This document shows, piece by piece, positions 44,545 through 56,430 of a DNA stretch of 64,000 nucleotides. The notes under the pieces are model-generated. The model was given only the letters and a program-made list of their open reading frames with translations, made no database searches and was not told the DNA's origin. The translations under genes were made by a program, and so were the position numbers. Numbering within the stretch: position 1 is the first letter of the stretch; every line of letters begins with the position of its first letter. This DNA comes from Muscardinus avellanarius (taxonomy: Eukaryota > Chordata > Mammalia > Rodentia > Gliridae): the NCBI GenBank assembly GCA_963383645.1, contig OY726571.1, positions 20,883,599 to 20,947,598 of the forward strand, written 5' to 3'.

Positions 44545-46428
44545 AAGTATTACTATGAAAATTCAGGTGAGAAAGCTATAAGTCTGTTTAGGATAGATTT
44601 ATAAATATATGTCAACAATGTGTAAATGTGTAACAATGAGATCATTCAATAGTAAAAATTTGCAGCTTACAAAATGAACTCTGTCTATGCACTACTCCTC
44701 CATATGTTTGTAATTTTGACACCTTTTCTCCTGTTTGCAGACCATTCATCCTTTTGATAAAAGTAGTGGACACTTGGAAATCAGGTAAACTCCTGCTTAC
44801 CAAATACTTCAAACTAGTCCTTTATAATATTGTACTCTTACTTTCTCCCCTGATTCTCATGTCAGACCTTTCTGAAATATCCAAAGCACTCCCCAGAGAA
44901 AGCTGGCTGCTTCCACCTCAAGCCAGGTAAGAGGAATGATTTGTCGAGACAAGAGCTGTGCAGACCAAGTTTTCCCACCCGTGCTACAGCTTCCCTAAAC
45001 AATTTACTGCCACCAGTGGAAACAATTCTTCATGCCCCTCATAAAGGTTTGCTAGCCATCCAAGAGAAAAATCAATTACTAAATACTTCTATGCCACGAA
45101 GGAAACAAATGTGGTGTCTAAATACAAATGCCTCAACAACAAGTTCCATCTAAAAGGGACAAAGATCCACTCTGCTGGAAACACAGACAAGGGATCCTAG
45201 CGTATGAAAGGCCTGCAGAGGCTTAAGCCTGTGGGAGATTCCCAAATGGTCATGGTCAATGGACATTACTTGACTTTGAGGGTAATATTCTCTTACAAGT
45301 TTAATGGTGAAAGATTTAGTACTAGAAATCCCCTTGTAGCCTAACGTTAATCAAATCCTTTTTGTCTGTGTTCAGGTATAAGCACAGAAGAAAACATATA
45401 ATTATTTTATTTTCTAAAACTATAATCTTATGATAGAATAATCAATAGCTTAACAAAGCAATATTCCACCAATTTAAAAAATCATGTTTATGACAAATTT
45501 TTCCTTAGGGATTTCATGATTAGCATCAATCTAGTAAGCATCACAGAGCCTTTGAATAAAAAATGACATTTTTATCAATTGACTTAAAAGTTCTTTTTTT
45601 CCTTCTTACTAATAAAATACTAGTGTTAAAATTATTTAAATTATTTAAAAAACTTATTTCAATATATGCATAGTTATCATATTGTATAACTTATTAAAGA
45701 AATCTTAAAACTGTTTCTAAACATAGTAGTCTTGATAGAAAATAATGGGGCAAAACAAAAACCTTTGAGGAGAAAATTATAATCGTAACTATTATAAAAA
45801 ATTAAACACTGTAAAAATTCTGCATTTGGGGGGTCATAGACAATGAATTCCTAAGGATCTGAAAACTAAAGCCTGCATGAAAATTTTTTTCTTAAAAGGT
45901 ATGTAGATAATTATATCTTTATGAATCTAGAACCATAAATTAAGAGCTATGGTTATTGCTGATAGAGACACAGTCATTTTTATTTACAAAATTTAAGTAT
46001 ATTTGAAGTTATTGATAAAAATATCCTTATAGCCCTCATATTCGTATTAAAACAGCCAAGCACACATAATGAATTGCTAAATGAACTGTGAAAACCAGTA
46101 GACTTTTCTTTTGCTCTATTGCAATAGATTAGTATAGAGGAGAATATCTTCTGTATGTTCCAGAAGAAAATAATTCTTAAACATAGGTCAAAATATAGTT
46201 CTTTTACTATGTGAGTTAGAGACAAAAAAATTGATACAAAGGCTTAGTATTGATAATAAGGTCAAAACATACCTAAAAATTACTTCAAAGTTTGCTTTAG
46301 TAAGTGTTGTTAATTGAATTAATAATAATAACAATAATATTGTGAATTACTAATAGATCACCATATAATTAATACTGTGACTAATAATAGTAGAAATAAT
46401 ATTGTATATAAAGTAAACATTGGTATTT
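44545..46428. other. Unique AT-rich DNA
   Basis: CCAG|GTAAGAGG at 44923-44933 is a strong splice-donor match, but no matching exon frame or acceptor could be tied to it. An ATT/AAT-rich part lies at 46318-46410. Confidence 0.45.
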
Positions 46429-46438
46429 AAAGTTTTTA

Positions 46439-47621
46439 CAGAAACTGAAGGAATTTATGTCTTCAAAACCAGCACTAGAGAAAATACTCAAAGAGATTAA
46501 CTACAAAGAAGAAATAGGTAACACACATCAGAACTAGAGAAACAAGATTTTCCATCCAACAGACAACTAAAATTGGTTATCTGTGGAGATTCATTATTTA
46601 TGTTAGTCTTTTACCTATCTGTAAAGGGTATTGTTTGCCTTTATTGTTGTTAATTTTTAGGATTTCTAGTTGGAATATTAATATACCTTCAGATATAGCA
46701 TTTGGAAATATTTTATCCCATTCTATTAGTAACTGTTAACTCTGTTTACATTGTCTTTGGATATACAATATGTTTTTTATTTTTTAGGGAGTTTGTATAC
46801 TCTTCTGTTGCCTGTGCCATTGAAATCATAACCAAGAAATCACTGCCAATTTCAATGTTGTGAGGTTTTATGACCCAGATTTTCTCCTAAAAGTTTATAG
46901 TCTTAAGATTTATATTTAGGTCTTTTATCTATTTTGAGTTAATATTTGTATATGGGATTAGGTAAGGGTCCAATTTTATTCTTTTCCATGTAATTATTAT
47001 TTTCAACAATATTTAGTTGAAAGATTATTATTCCTACCACCAAATGTTCGTGGAAACCTTGTCAAAAATAACTTGACAATATAGGGAAGAATTTAGCTCT
47101 AGGCTTTTATTTAGCTCCAATGGTTTATATATCTGCCTTTAGAATAGTACTACACTGTTTCAATTATTGTAGCTTTATATGGTTTGAAATCAGAAAATAT
47201 ACATCTTCTAGCTTTGTTCTTTTTCAAGATCGTTGTGGGTACCTAGAGTCCATATTCCATATTAGGATAGATTTTTTTTCTGAAAAATAAATATATAAAT
47301 ATATGATAGTTTCACCTAAAAAATAGAAAAAATAGATTCTCTGGTAAGAAAGAAAGCAAAAAGAAATATTGAAATGTTATCTTTAAGTCATCAAAAGCTT
47401 GGTATCAGACAAATGAAACTGTTATGTGAGATTATCATTTTTAATTTTTGATAAATTGCTATAATACTAGATGTCAATCACTAAGCCAACCATGGGAGGG
47501 AGGGATAGGGAGAGAATGGGGTGGGGATCGGGTGGGGGCTGACTGGGCATTGTGTGCATGTATGTCTACAAAAGTATGTATCCCACTATGATGTATGAAT
47601 ACAGTGCACCAATTAAAAAAA
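46439..47621 (+). mobile_element. Copy C: chimeric L1-derived element, 5'-truncated
   Basis: AAAGTTTTTA at 46429-46438 and 47622-47631 is the target-site duplication. The copy begins in the last 44 codons of ORF1, reaches the ORF1 TAA at 46568-46570, continues into old L1 ORF2 in antisense (46571 to about 47270), then the unique segment and the shared tail (about 47474-47621) ending CACCAATTAAAAAA. It is collinear with the complement of copy A throughout, including the ORF1/antisense boundary. Independent insertion at this site shows that the chimera moved as one unit. Confidence 0.88.
46440..46570 (+). pseudogene. C-terminal end of L1 ORF1
   Basis: Encodes the end of the ORF1p C-terminal domain (KLKEFMSSKP-like, then ILKEINYKEEIGNTHQN) but with a TAG where copy A has a Gln codon, nine codons before the natural stop. 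Confidence 0.85.
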
Positions 47622-47631
47622 AAAGTTTTTA

Positions 47632-48245
47632 ACTGCACAAAATCTAATATTTCATTCTGTGAAGTGCAGATATAAAATACTTCTTTCTAATACTCTGATG
47701 AGGAAGACATTAATCCTGTTTTGTAGAGTGGGGTAAAGAGGATGGAAGGAGATAAAGATGCACCATATTTCTTCTTTTTAAACATTTTTCTTGGACAACG
47801 GAGTCTCAGACCGTAGTGTTCACTAACCCAACCTGAAAGAAGATGGCCCCAGATAACTGAATCAGGACAAAATTTCTGTGGTATCACTTCACTCCTAGAC
47901 CTATCCTGATTTATGCGAATGAAGAGATAATATCAAGTAAAGTCTGAGTCCTGAGGCCACATTACAGAGAACTATATGTTTCTGGTAAAAGAAAAAAAGT
48001 TCCATGACCCTTATAATTGCTATGCCACTGAAACAAAAGCCAAAGACATGAGACTTCAGTGTGACTACAGCTAGCAGGACAGCCAAGTGTTCTCTGATTT
48101 CACAATCTCTTTAAGCCCAAGGATATTCATTTCTAGTCATGACTTTCAGCTACCACCCTCCCCCAAAAAGATGTTAACAGGAGAGGCCCTGTGGAGATGA
48201 AAACAAATGTAAAAAGTGCAGAGAGAGCAAGGGGTTGAAAATATC
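47632..48245. other. Unique DNA, nothing recognised
   Basis: No exon or named repeat identified. Confidence 0.5.
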
Positions 48246-48249
48246 ATTC

Positions 48250-48385
48250 AGCAGTACTTGGGGGGCTGAGACAGAAGGATCAGAGGTTCAAGGCCAGTCT
48301 CAGCAACTTAGTGAGACCCTGTTTCAAAATAAAATATAAAGTAAAATAGGCTGGGGTCCCTGAGTTCAACCTCCAGCACTATATA
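48250..48385 (+). mobile_element. B1-dID SINE, 5'-truncated
   Basis: Starts in the B1 body at CAGTACTTGGGGGGCTGAG and ends with a shortened ID part. Its tail has grown into a GA repeat. Confidence 0.75.
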
Positions 48386-48425
48386 CAGAGGGAGAGAGAG
48401 GGAGAGAGGGAGAGGGAGAGAGGGA

Positions 48426-48473
<48 letters not shown>
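48386..48473. repeat. (GA)n / (GGGAGA)n microsatellite
   Basis: GGGAGAGA-type units at the left turn into pure GA from about 48427. Confidence 0.95.
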
Positions 48474-48479
<6 letters not shown>

Positions 48480-49695
48480 GAAGAAAGAGAAGGAACATAT
48501 AATGTTAAGCAAGGCAGTTGAGGGGAATAAAAACACCTTATTTTCAATATTTCCGAATCTAACCACTGAATCCCAGTTTCCCAAGCTAATGAATGTGCCT
48601 GTACCTCCGGTTTGAAAAGCATCTATATCCTTCTCGTGTCTTTCATTAAAATACCTAGAAAGCAAAATGTAGATGCCCCTGAAATGAGGCTCATTTAACT
48701 GACCCCTTTATGGGATTTATGGCATCAGAGTTGCATATTCAATTCCAACTGATTAAGGGAGTTTTATAGAAGCAGAGCTAGAGGAAAATGGAACTATCTG
48801 AGCCGGGCCTATAAATATGGGGTGCACCGACAAGGCTTTCAGAAGTGTTTATTAAATGAAAAATGTTTTTTTCACCCTGACTGCTATATTTCATCAGCGG
48901 CCCCAGAGCTCTCTGTCAATACCCTTCCACACATATAATTGTCACCAGGTAGGCACTCAAACCAGCAAAGGCACCTTAGTCTCAATGGTTCTTTATTCTT
49001 AAGACTTTGTGGGAAACTATGAATCAATAATATATTTGTAGTAGGAGAGTAGGTTTTACTGGTGATAATTACCTTGATCTCTAATGCTTTAAGGAGAAAA
49101 GAGAAAGAAAAGAAGGTTTACAAGTTCCATGACCCATTCCATGGTGAACCCAACCTGGATGGATGATTTATTATGAACCAATTTATTTCCTCTCCTCCAG
49201 AGTCAGTCACAATAAAGAGCATTTATTCTAAAACCACTCTCAGTTTGTGGTGCTCTTTTGGTCTCCTTTTCAAAAATAGCTTAAAGAAAAGTGCAGTGTG
49301 AAAATTATAAGTTTTAAGGTTTCCAGTTAATGAAAAATTTTGAGCATAATCCAAGCCCTCTAAAAAGCTAAGAGTGTTCTCTTAAACATAGTTGGGAATT
49401 TTAGAGTTTCTTAACACTTTCTGAAATATTTATAAAGCACCTTTTCACACTGCAAATGTTATAACAATATTTTCTAGTACATTTTAAGTTTTTGGCAAAT
49501 ACTTGCAATTAGAAGGTAAACAGTATTTAAAAGTCAATCTATACAATAAAAATGCAATTAATTTTATATTCATGTTTCCACATCGATGCCAAAAATGATA
49601 TTTGAAGCTTGGAATTTTTTTGCCTTTTCTTCTCAGTTTGAATCTCATGCTCATTTTGAGTATATATATATATGAATACTTTTCTCAGTTTTTCA
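48480..49695. other. Unique DNA with a TATA-like site
   Basis: Apart from CCTATAAATATGGGG at 48809-48823, nothing was recognised. Confidence 0.45.
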
Positions 49696-49711
49696 ATCAT
49701 ATTACAAGATG

Positions 49712-49896
49712 AAACCGGGTGTGGTGGCACATACTTGTAATCCCAGTGCTTGGGAGGCTGAGACAGGAGGATTGCACAGGTTCGAAGCCAACCTCAGCTA
49801 GGCTCTCAGCAACTTAGTCAGACCCTGTTTCCAAATAAAGTATAAAAAATGGGTCTGGGAGTATAGCCCCTGGGTTCAACCCCCAGTACCACACAC

Positions 49897-49932
<36 letters not shown>
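49712..49932 (+). mobile_element. B1-dID SINE with 13-bp target-site duplication
   Basis: ATATTACAAGATG at 49699-49711 and 49933-49945 flanks it. A block has been lost from the ID part (GTATAGCCCCTGGGTTC). The tail grew into a TAA repeat (49899-49932). Confidence 0.92.
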
Positions 49933-49935
<3 letters not shown>

Positions 49936-49954
49936 TTACAAGATGGTTTGTGTG

Positions 49955-50180
49955 ATACTGTGTGTGTGTGTGGTGTGTGCTATGAATTGAATCCAGTGGC
50001 ATTCTACCTCTGAACTACACCCCTAGCACCATTTTTATTTCATTTTTTTTTATTGTAACCAAGCGTCTTGTTAGTTGCTGAGAGCCTCATTAAGTTGCTG
50101 AGGCTGGCTTTGAACCTGTGATCTTCCTATTTCTACCTCCCAACTACTGACTTTTTAGGCATGAGCCACTGACCAGCTGT
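49955..50180 (-). mobile_element. B1-dID SINE, old
   Basis: TG-rich left tail, ordinary ID end (GAATTGAATCCAGTGGCATT on the plus strand), B1 body and a decayed head near 50178. Confidence 0.72.
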
Positions 50181-50357
50181 CAAGATATCTTAATGCTTTT
50201 ATGATGTAAATAATAGTTCTACCTTTGTGAAGAAAATAGGGTAGGTCTCTCTTATGCTCTCATAGCTCTGAAATACATTCCCAGTAGTAAAAGTCAGTAA
50301 TAATCAAATGTTCTTAAAATTCATGGGATATTTGTGCTTTTAGTTCTTAAGAATTAT

Positions 50358-50825
50358 ATTTGCTTCCTAGGGATTCTGTAACAAAGTACCATAATTTAGG
50401 TGGCTTAAAAACAACACAAATGTATTGTCTCACAGTTGTTCAGGCTATCCGTCCAAAATCAAGATGTCTATAGGGTTATATTCACTCTGAATCCTAGAAA
50501 TGGAAAACTCCCATGTCTCTTCCTAACTTCTGGAAGTTTCCTTGGATTGAAGCTGCCACACTTTTGTCTCTGTCTATATTCTCCAAAGGCCTTCTCCTTT
50601 CGGATACATGTACCTTTTCTCATCTTCTTATAAAAACACAATCATATTGGAGTAAGGGCCCACCCTATTCCATACTAATGACCTCATCCTAACAAATTAC
50701 ATCTATGACTACCAGTTTTCCAAACAAAGTTACATCCTGAGGTTTACATTCAATACCCTTCTACTAACACCCTGAATATTAGTACTTTAACATATATTTT
50801 GAGGAGCACAATATAACCCTCAATA
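50358..50825 (+). mobile_element. MaLR/MLT1-type LTR
   Basis: TTCTGTAACAAAGTACCATAA, GGTGGCTTAAAAACAACAC, TATTGTCTCACAGTTGTTCA, TTATAAAAACACAATCATATTGG, AGTAAGGGCCCACCCTATTC, CCTCATCCTAACAAATTACA and the end ACAATATAACCCTCAA follow the order of a well-known ERVL-MaLR LTR. Old: many substitutions. Confidence 0.75.
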
Positions 50826-50999
50826 AGAGTTATCTACCTACTCTTGTCAAGAATAAGGAATTAATTCCTTTTGGAAAAATAGTTTTATGAATTCAGATTC
50901 ATGTTTACTATTTGTCCCCAATATAACAAAAGTTGGGCTAAAATAAAAAGCATCCATATTCATGAATCATCTGGCATTTTTAGCTACTTTGTTTCTCTT

Positions 51000-51080
51000 T
51001 TTGCAGTGCTAAGGATCACACCAAGGCCTTCCTGCATGGGAGGCAAGTGCTCTGCCACTGAGCTACATACCCTGCCCAGA
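51000..51080 (-). mobile_element. ID-type tRNA-derived SINE
   Basis: On the minus strand TATGTAGCTCAGTGGCAGAG gives the A-box and GGTGTGATCCTTAGC the B-box region. It has no B1 head. Confidence 0.6.
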
Positions 51081-51084
51081 GATA

Positions 51085-53030
51085 TTTTTCTTATTTGAAT
51101 AATTCTCTGCATAATAAGATGAGCATGTGAAGATTTCTATATCAATTATTTCTTTTTTTCAGAAATAGCCTTAATTACAAAGAACACATTCACGTTTCTG
51201 CCTTGGATACTCAAAGGCTATAAAAATAGATGCATCATTAAATCATATTTCTGAAGCAGCATCCAAACCCTAGTGTGAGCTTGCCAAGCAAAGAGGAAGT
51301 AGTCTATTCCTGAGGAGTGCTACTGGGGAAATCAGGCTGAGTCACCAGGATCATTGGTTCTGGTCTAAGGTTTTTACGTGAAGTAATAGAAGACAAGGAT
51401 GATATATAGATAGAGAATAATTTCCTCTAAACATTTCCTTCTAATGTCACACCTCCTAGATGACTACAGTGCATGGTATTGATGTCCAAAATTAAACAAT
51501 TTAAAGCCTCAATATAATAAAAACTATTAATTATTTTGGGGCCAATGGAAATCTGGAGGAACAAAATGAAAACTGCAAACACCTTTTATTGAAATGTGTG
51601 CATGTTGCAATCATATAACCTTTTGAAAAATATCCCAGTGCCTTAAAAGACTATTTGTTCTATATCCCTTCATTCAAAGGATAATTCTAGAAGGATGATG
51701 ATTAGAATATGCATTATAGAACAAAATACAAATCATCACAGGAAATAGCATTTTTAGAGTCATTTGATACAGAGAACAATTCTTTCCACTAAAAGCCATG
51801 CTGAAGTTATCTGGGCTCCTTTCAAAATTCAATGCGTCCATGATGACCGTATTATACTTTTATAAATTACCTTTGAAATTGGGTGTAACAATGACCTAGA
51901 AATCATGTCTTAACTGTGCAAGCCTTTGAAATCAATTATCAAATCACACGAACTTATTAACCAACCTGATATTATCTGTAAAATATAAATTGATACTTAT
52001 TAGTACAAATATTATAGACAGTAATTTTAGGACAAATTTATGTCCTATGTTTCTGGGTTACAATTTCTTAGTTGTATAACTGATGTCCTAAACACACAGG
52101 TTTAAAGGCAAGCATAACCAATAAAATTTGTTGGTTGGATATTGGTCAATACAGCAGCACTGAGTCACTCACATCCATCATCTATTTAGAGATGAACCAT
52201 CAGAAAAAACTGGAGGTCCCTTCATGCTGACTTTGAGCTATGAACTTCATAGAACCAGGCTGAGTAGTTGTAATGCCTCTGAGAGTTGAGATAACACAAT
52301 CAATGTGATTCATCTCTGCTTGACTCTACAATCCAGGCAAGGATGGCCACAGTAGCCTTTTGCCTTACTACATTGAGCATGGCTTATGTCCTTTTTTGTC
52401 AAATTCTTATAAGGAAGATTAGATTGTTTGAGAGGTATAGGACAGATTCAAGATGAGAAGTGTGTATTTCCATTTAAGCTAAATATATACAATGCACCAA
52501 TAAAGTAAAAAAATATGTAATAAAACAGGTCAGGCAAGCCATGTAGCATTGTGCTAAACCTTCATTGATTGAGACCTAAGGAAACTCAAGTATTTGAGAA
52601 ACAGAAAGAGAAAAAATAAATAAACAGAAAGAAAAAAAAGAAAGGGGAAAGGAGACAAAGCGAGGGAAAAGAAGGAAGAGAGAAGGGAATAAAAAGGAAA
52701 GGGAAGATGGTAGAAATGACTAGAATTAATTAATTATGCAGTTCAATATGTATCCACAAATTTCTGGAACCTTTTTCTGGACAAATTTTTATATTCTATG
52801 GAAGAGATTATTCATTTTTCTTCATTCCTTGAAAATGCCCTTTGTGTATTTCCACTGGATCTTACCATATTTTTATTTCTCTGCCTAGGATACTCTCCTG
52901 TGGTTGTTGAACTCGAGCTCTGATATTTCCTCTCTGGGCTCTCACTGTACCCATCTGAAACACAGATCCTCAGATCGCTTCTCCCTCTCGTTCCCAGATC
53001 CATAACATGCAGACTAGGCCTGACAAGATA
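51085..53030. other. Unique DNA, purine-rich near 52585-52705
   Basis: ACAATGCACCAATAAAGTAAA at 52490-52510 may be a last stub of the shared tail. Apart from a purine-rich stretch, nothing was recognised in almost 2 kb. Confidence 0.45.
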
Positions 53031-53036
53031 CTTGTT

Positions 53037-53077
53037 GAGTGAATGAATGAATGGATGAATGAATGAATGAATGAATA
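53037..53077. repeat. (GAAT)n microsatellite
   Basis: GAAT units with one GGAT variant. Confidence 0.92.
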
Positions 53078-53130
53078 TATTAATACATGGGATATCCAGG
53101 CATGGTGAAGTACACCTGTAATCCCAGCAC

Positions 53131-53355
53131 ATTTGTGTGTGTGTGTGTGTGTGCAGTACTAGAAGTGGAATCCAAGGGCTTTTCTACCTCCAGGCTATAT
53201 ACCCAGACCTATTTTATACTTTATTTGGAAACAGGGTCTCTCTAAGTCACTGAGAGCCTCACTAAGTAGCTGAGGCTGGCTTCGAACCTGTGTGATCCTC
53301 CTGTCTCAGCCTCCCAAGAGCTGGGTTTACAAGCATCCGTCACCATGCCAGGCCT
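53131..53355 (-). mobile_element. Inner B1-dID SINE (minus)
   Basis: Inserted in the head of the host SINE. TAATCCC and a less perfect extension recur on both sides (53119 and 53356). The left tail is a TG repeat. Confidence 0.82.
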
Positions 53356-53430
53356 TAATCCCCATACGTTGAAGGCTAAAACAGGAGGATTGCAGGTACA
53401 AGACCAGTCTCAGAAAGTTAGTAAGACTTA

Positions 53431-53640
53431 ACCGGGTGTGGTGGCACACGCTAGTAATCCCTGTGCTTGGGAGACTGAGACAGGAGGATCGTACAGGTTC
53501 AAAGCCAACCTCAGCTATTTAGTGAGGCTCTCAGCAACTTAGTGAGACCCTGTCTTCAAATAAAATATAAAATAGGTCTGGGAATATAGCCCGGAAGCAG
53601 AAAGCCTCTGGGTTCTACCTCCAGTACCACAAAAAAAAAA

Positions 53641-53699
<59 letters not shown>
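53431..53699 (+). mobile_element. Inner B1-dID SINE (plus) with GAAA tail
   Basis: GTAAGACTTA at 53421-53430 and 53700-53709 is a perfect duplication. The A-tail has expanded to about 14 GAAA units (53641-53699). Confidence 0.92.
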
Positions 53700-53799
53700 G
53701 TAAGACTTAGCAACCTAGCAAGACATTGTTAAAAAAAAATAAAAAGAAGCTGAAGGGTATAAGTTCTACTCTGAGCTTAACCTCCAGTACCACCAAAAG

Positions 53800-56425
53800 A
53801 AATTTTTAAAAAATGGAGTAACATTTTCTTCTGTCTACCATCATAGATCACTACAAATTCTTAATTTTATGTGCTCTTTTTTTTCTATTCTGCTAAATTA
53901 TCTTTCACTCTTCTCTGATTTTCTTCCTTGATTACCACTCTCAAATTTAGAAACATCTTAAATTCATGCATATATTTATAATACTACAAATATTATTTCA
54001 AAAGGCCAAACTAATCAAAATCATCTCTAAAAACTTTATAGAGCCAATCCAGCCATCTGCTTCTAATTCCAAGAAGAAATGATTTAGAAAGCTCAACATG
54101 GGTTTGAAAACCAACCTAAATCTTATGCTAAGTACAAGAAGAAAAGAAATGAAACATGGTTCTCACAACCTATTGTGAGAGGAAATAATATAGATGTATA
54201 AATTTAGTAGTTTTTCTTAATATGTGTGCTTTTTATTGGTTAATATTTATATGAGTTTTGTTTTAAAATGACTGTAACAATGTTATCATAAGTGATAAAT
54301 GCTATATTAAAAAATGCCCAGAGCCCTGTAGAAACAAAACAAGATGTAGATCACTGCCTGCGTCATTTGGAGGGTGAAATCCACCTGAGTCATAGGTCAC
54401 TATTTCCTTCATTTAACTATGTGAAGTAATCCAGCCAAAATAGTGAGTTCTTGTCTGCAGCATCCTTGTTCACCAGGTTGTATGAAAGAATCAATACCTT
54501 ATTCAAGTCAGTAGATAGCGGTTTAAGAGTAGAGCCCTAGGGGAACTTCTAGTTAAATCTATGCAGAAAAATGGCCACTGTTAAGGCATATCTAATGCGT
54601 CAGCCCATGGCTATGCAAAAGCGTACAAGTAAGAACTGGATCTTGAGGGTCGTAGTTCTCAGTCCAGAAACGATTTTTCCTTTAATCGAGAAAATCATTG
54701 TGTTGTTTCTATGCCTAAATCATACTTGTGTTCTTCCACTTATAAAACATCTATTAGTGTCGAACTCAGCTTCCAATTTCCTTCTCTAATACTTCCCACA
54801 AGCTGATGAGACCCCATTTCTCTTGAACAGTTCCTTCTTGCACTCTCTTTGCATGTGCGTGCACGCATGCACTCTTTCACGTACACAAGCTGTTTTGATT
54901 CTTTTATGCCATTTACACCTACTTCTGCAGACCCTCTCTAGAAATCAATGGCATTCGGTTGGTCTATATCAGTATCGGACTTTGTTTTTCCTAAAATGTG
55001 TGGTTTGTTTTTTTTTTTTTACCCTTTTTCATTTCTCTACATTTCAAGAGCTTTTCCAATAAGAAAAATGCTTTCCCAGCTTAAATAAGAATATTATGAG
55101 GCACCCGGCACTGTAGGAGTCTTGAACATTTCTCCTGTAGGAATTAAAGAGTAGTTGCAGACACCTCGCGCATCAACACTAAATCAAAGCAGAAAAGGCA
55201 CAGTGGGCGAAGTGGACACGGAGTGTGCGCTGCCAGCCCTGTGATCTCCTTAACCTGTCGCTTTTCATTACCCTACAGAAGATGAACACTGACTCTGAAT
55301 GGCAAGAAGAGTGCAAGATACTGTGTTTGTGAATGAACATGGTCCAGAAATTGAAACTGACATTTTCTTTGCACAGAGCTGAATAGACGGCACCATTGTT
55401 CACCTCTACTCCATCCAAAGTTCAAACGAACCATGACTTATGAGCTATTTTATTTCCAGGACACTGCCACATAAATATATAGGCACACTAGACCAATAAA
55501 GCCATGGACTGTCTTAGTCAGTGTTCCATCTCATGGAGTAGCAGAAAAGGATATTGTAGGAGCTGGGTGAAACTCTCCTCCCTGAAAGTTAGAAATGTAT
55601 CATTAAATAAATGTGCCTCCATGTAATGATTTCTCAGCCTGCAGGAATAATCACGGATACCTGGAGAGTGTCTATTTGTTTCCTATATTCATCTGAAGTT
55701 GTATTGGAGCCATGAGGTTTTTTAAATCTAATTTTCAAACCCATTTTAATTTTGAATAAAATCTGCCTCTTTCGAGCTGTTCTGTATTCTCTAGTATCCC
55801 TGCTTTTTATTTGAAAAGCTGAAGATGCGATCTCATCCCTTTTTTATGTTATGAAATTTGATTATACTGCTTTCCAGTCATTGCCTTTTTCAATAATTTT
55901 TACTGTTTTAAGAACTAGAATTCAAAGCAAAGATTTGAATCTTGTGGTCTATCTTAAGTATATGCATCTCGGGTTTAGTCAAATCTCCGTAAGCCTGGCT
56001 GTGTTATGGAATGAGATCTATAATTTATGTTGTAGATATTGCACTGTGGAATTTTATAGTGAATAAGAATTTCTTGTTCATTTGACGAACAAACTATTGC
56101 AGCTATTTTTTCATAAAACTATTTACTCAAGGGTCTCTTTCTCTAGCTATGATATAACATTGCAGTGCATTGTGTAAAAACTATATATGTACATATAAAA
56201 TATTTCTTTTTACAGTTTATTGCCCCAGAGACCTTAGTATTTCAATCTGAAACATTTTAATAATTGTATTTTGTCATTTGAAGAATTATCACTTTTTTAT
56301 ATTATTTTGTTTTTAATATTCAGGTAATTTGTGGTGCCCAAATGTTGGGGATTATGGGTATGTTGTATTCATATGTTCCTTTCACAAATCTCAACCAGGT
56401 GTTATGGGCAAAAAAAAAAAAAAAA
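53800..56425. other. Unique DNA, the longest repeat-poor stretch
   Basis: No repeat I can name in 2.6 kb. At 55080-55510 there are several CpGs. An acceptor-like TTTTCATTACCCTACAG ends at 55279 and an AATAAA lies at 55495-55500. This is the best place for a conserved element or a non-coding exon, but neither is proven. Confidence 0.45.
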
Positions 56426-56430
56426 GTTAC

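Larger units (their letters stand above)
53090..53795 (+). mobile_element. B1-dID SINE broken by two further SINEs
   Basis: Pieces of the host copy lie at 53095-53130 (head), 53356-53430 (B1 body) and 53710-53795 (ID end). A minus-strand SINE (53131-53355) and a plus-strand SINE (53431-53699) are inserted in it. Confidence 0.85.

Noticed and set aside
44923..44933. Splice donor CCAG|GTAAGAGG
   Set aside because: A strong match, but without a supporting exon, frame or acceptor it is expected by chance at this scale.
53641..53699. CRISPR-like or satellite array
   Set aside because: It is a simple GAAA repeat grown from a SINE tail. No spaced repeat arrays exist in the window.
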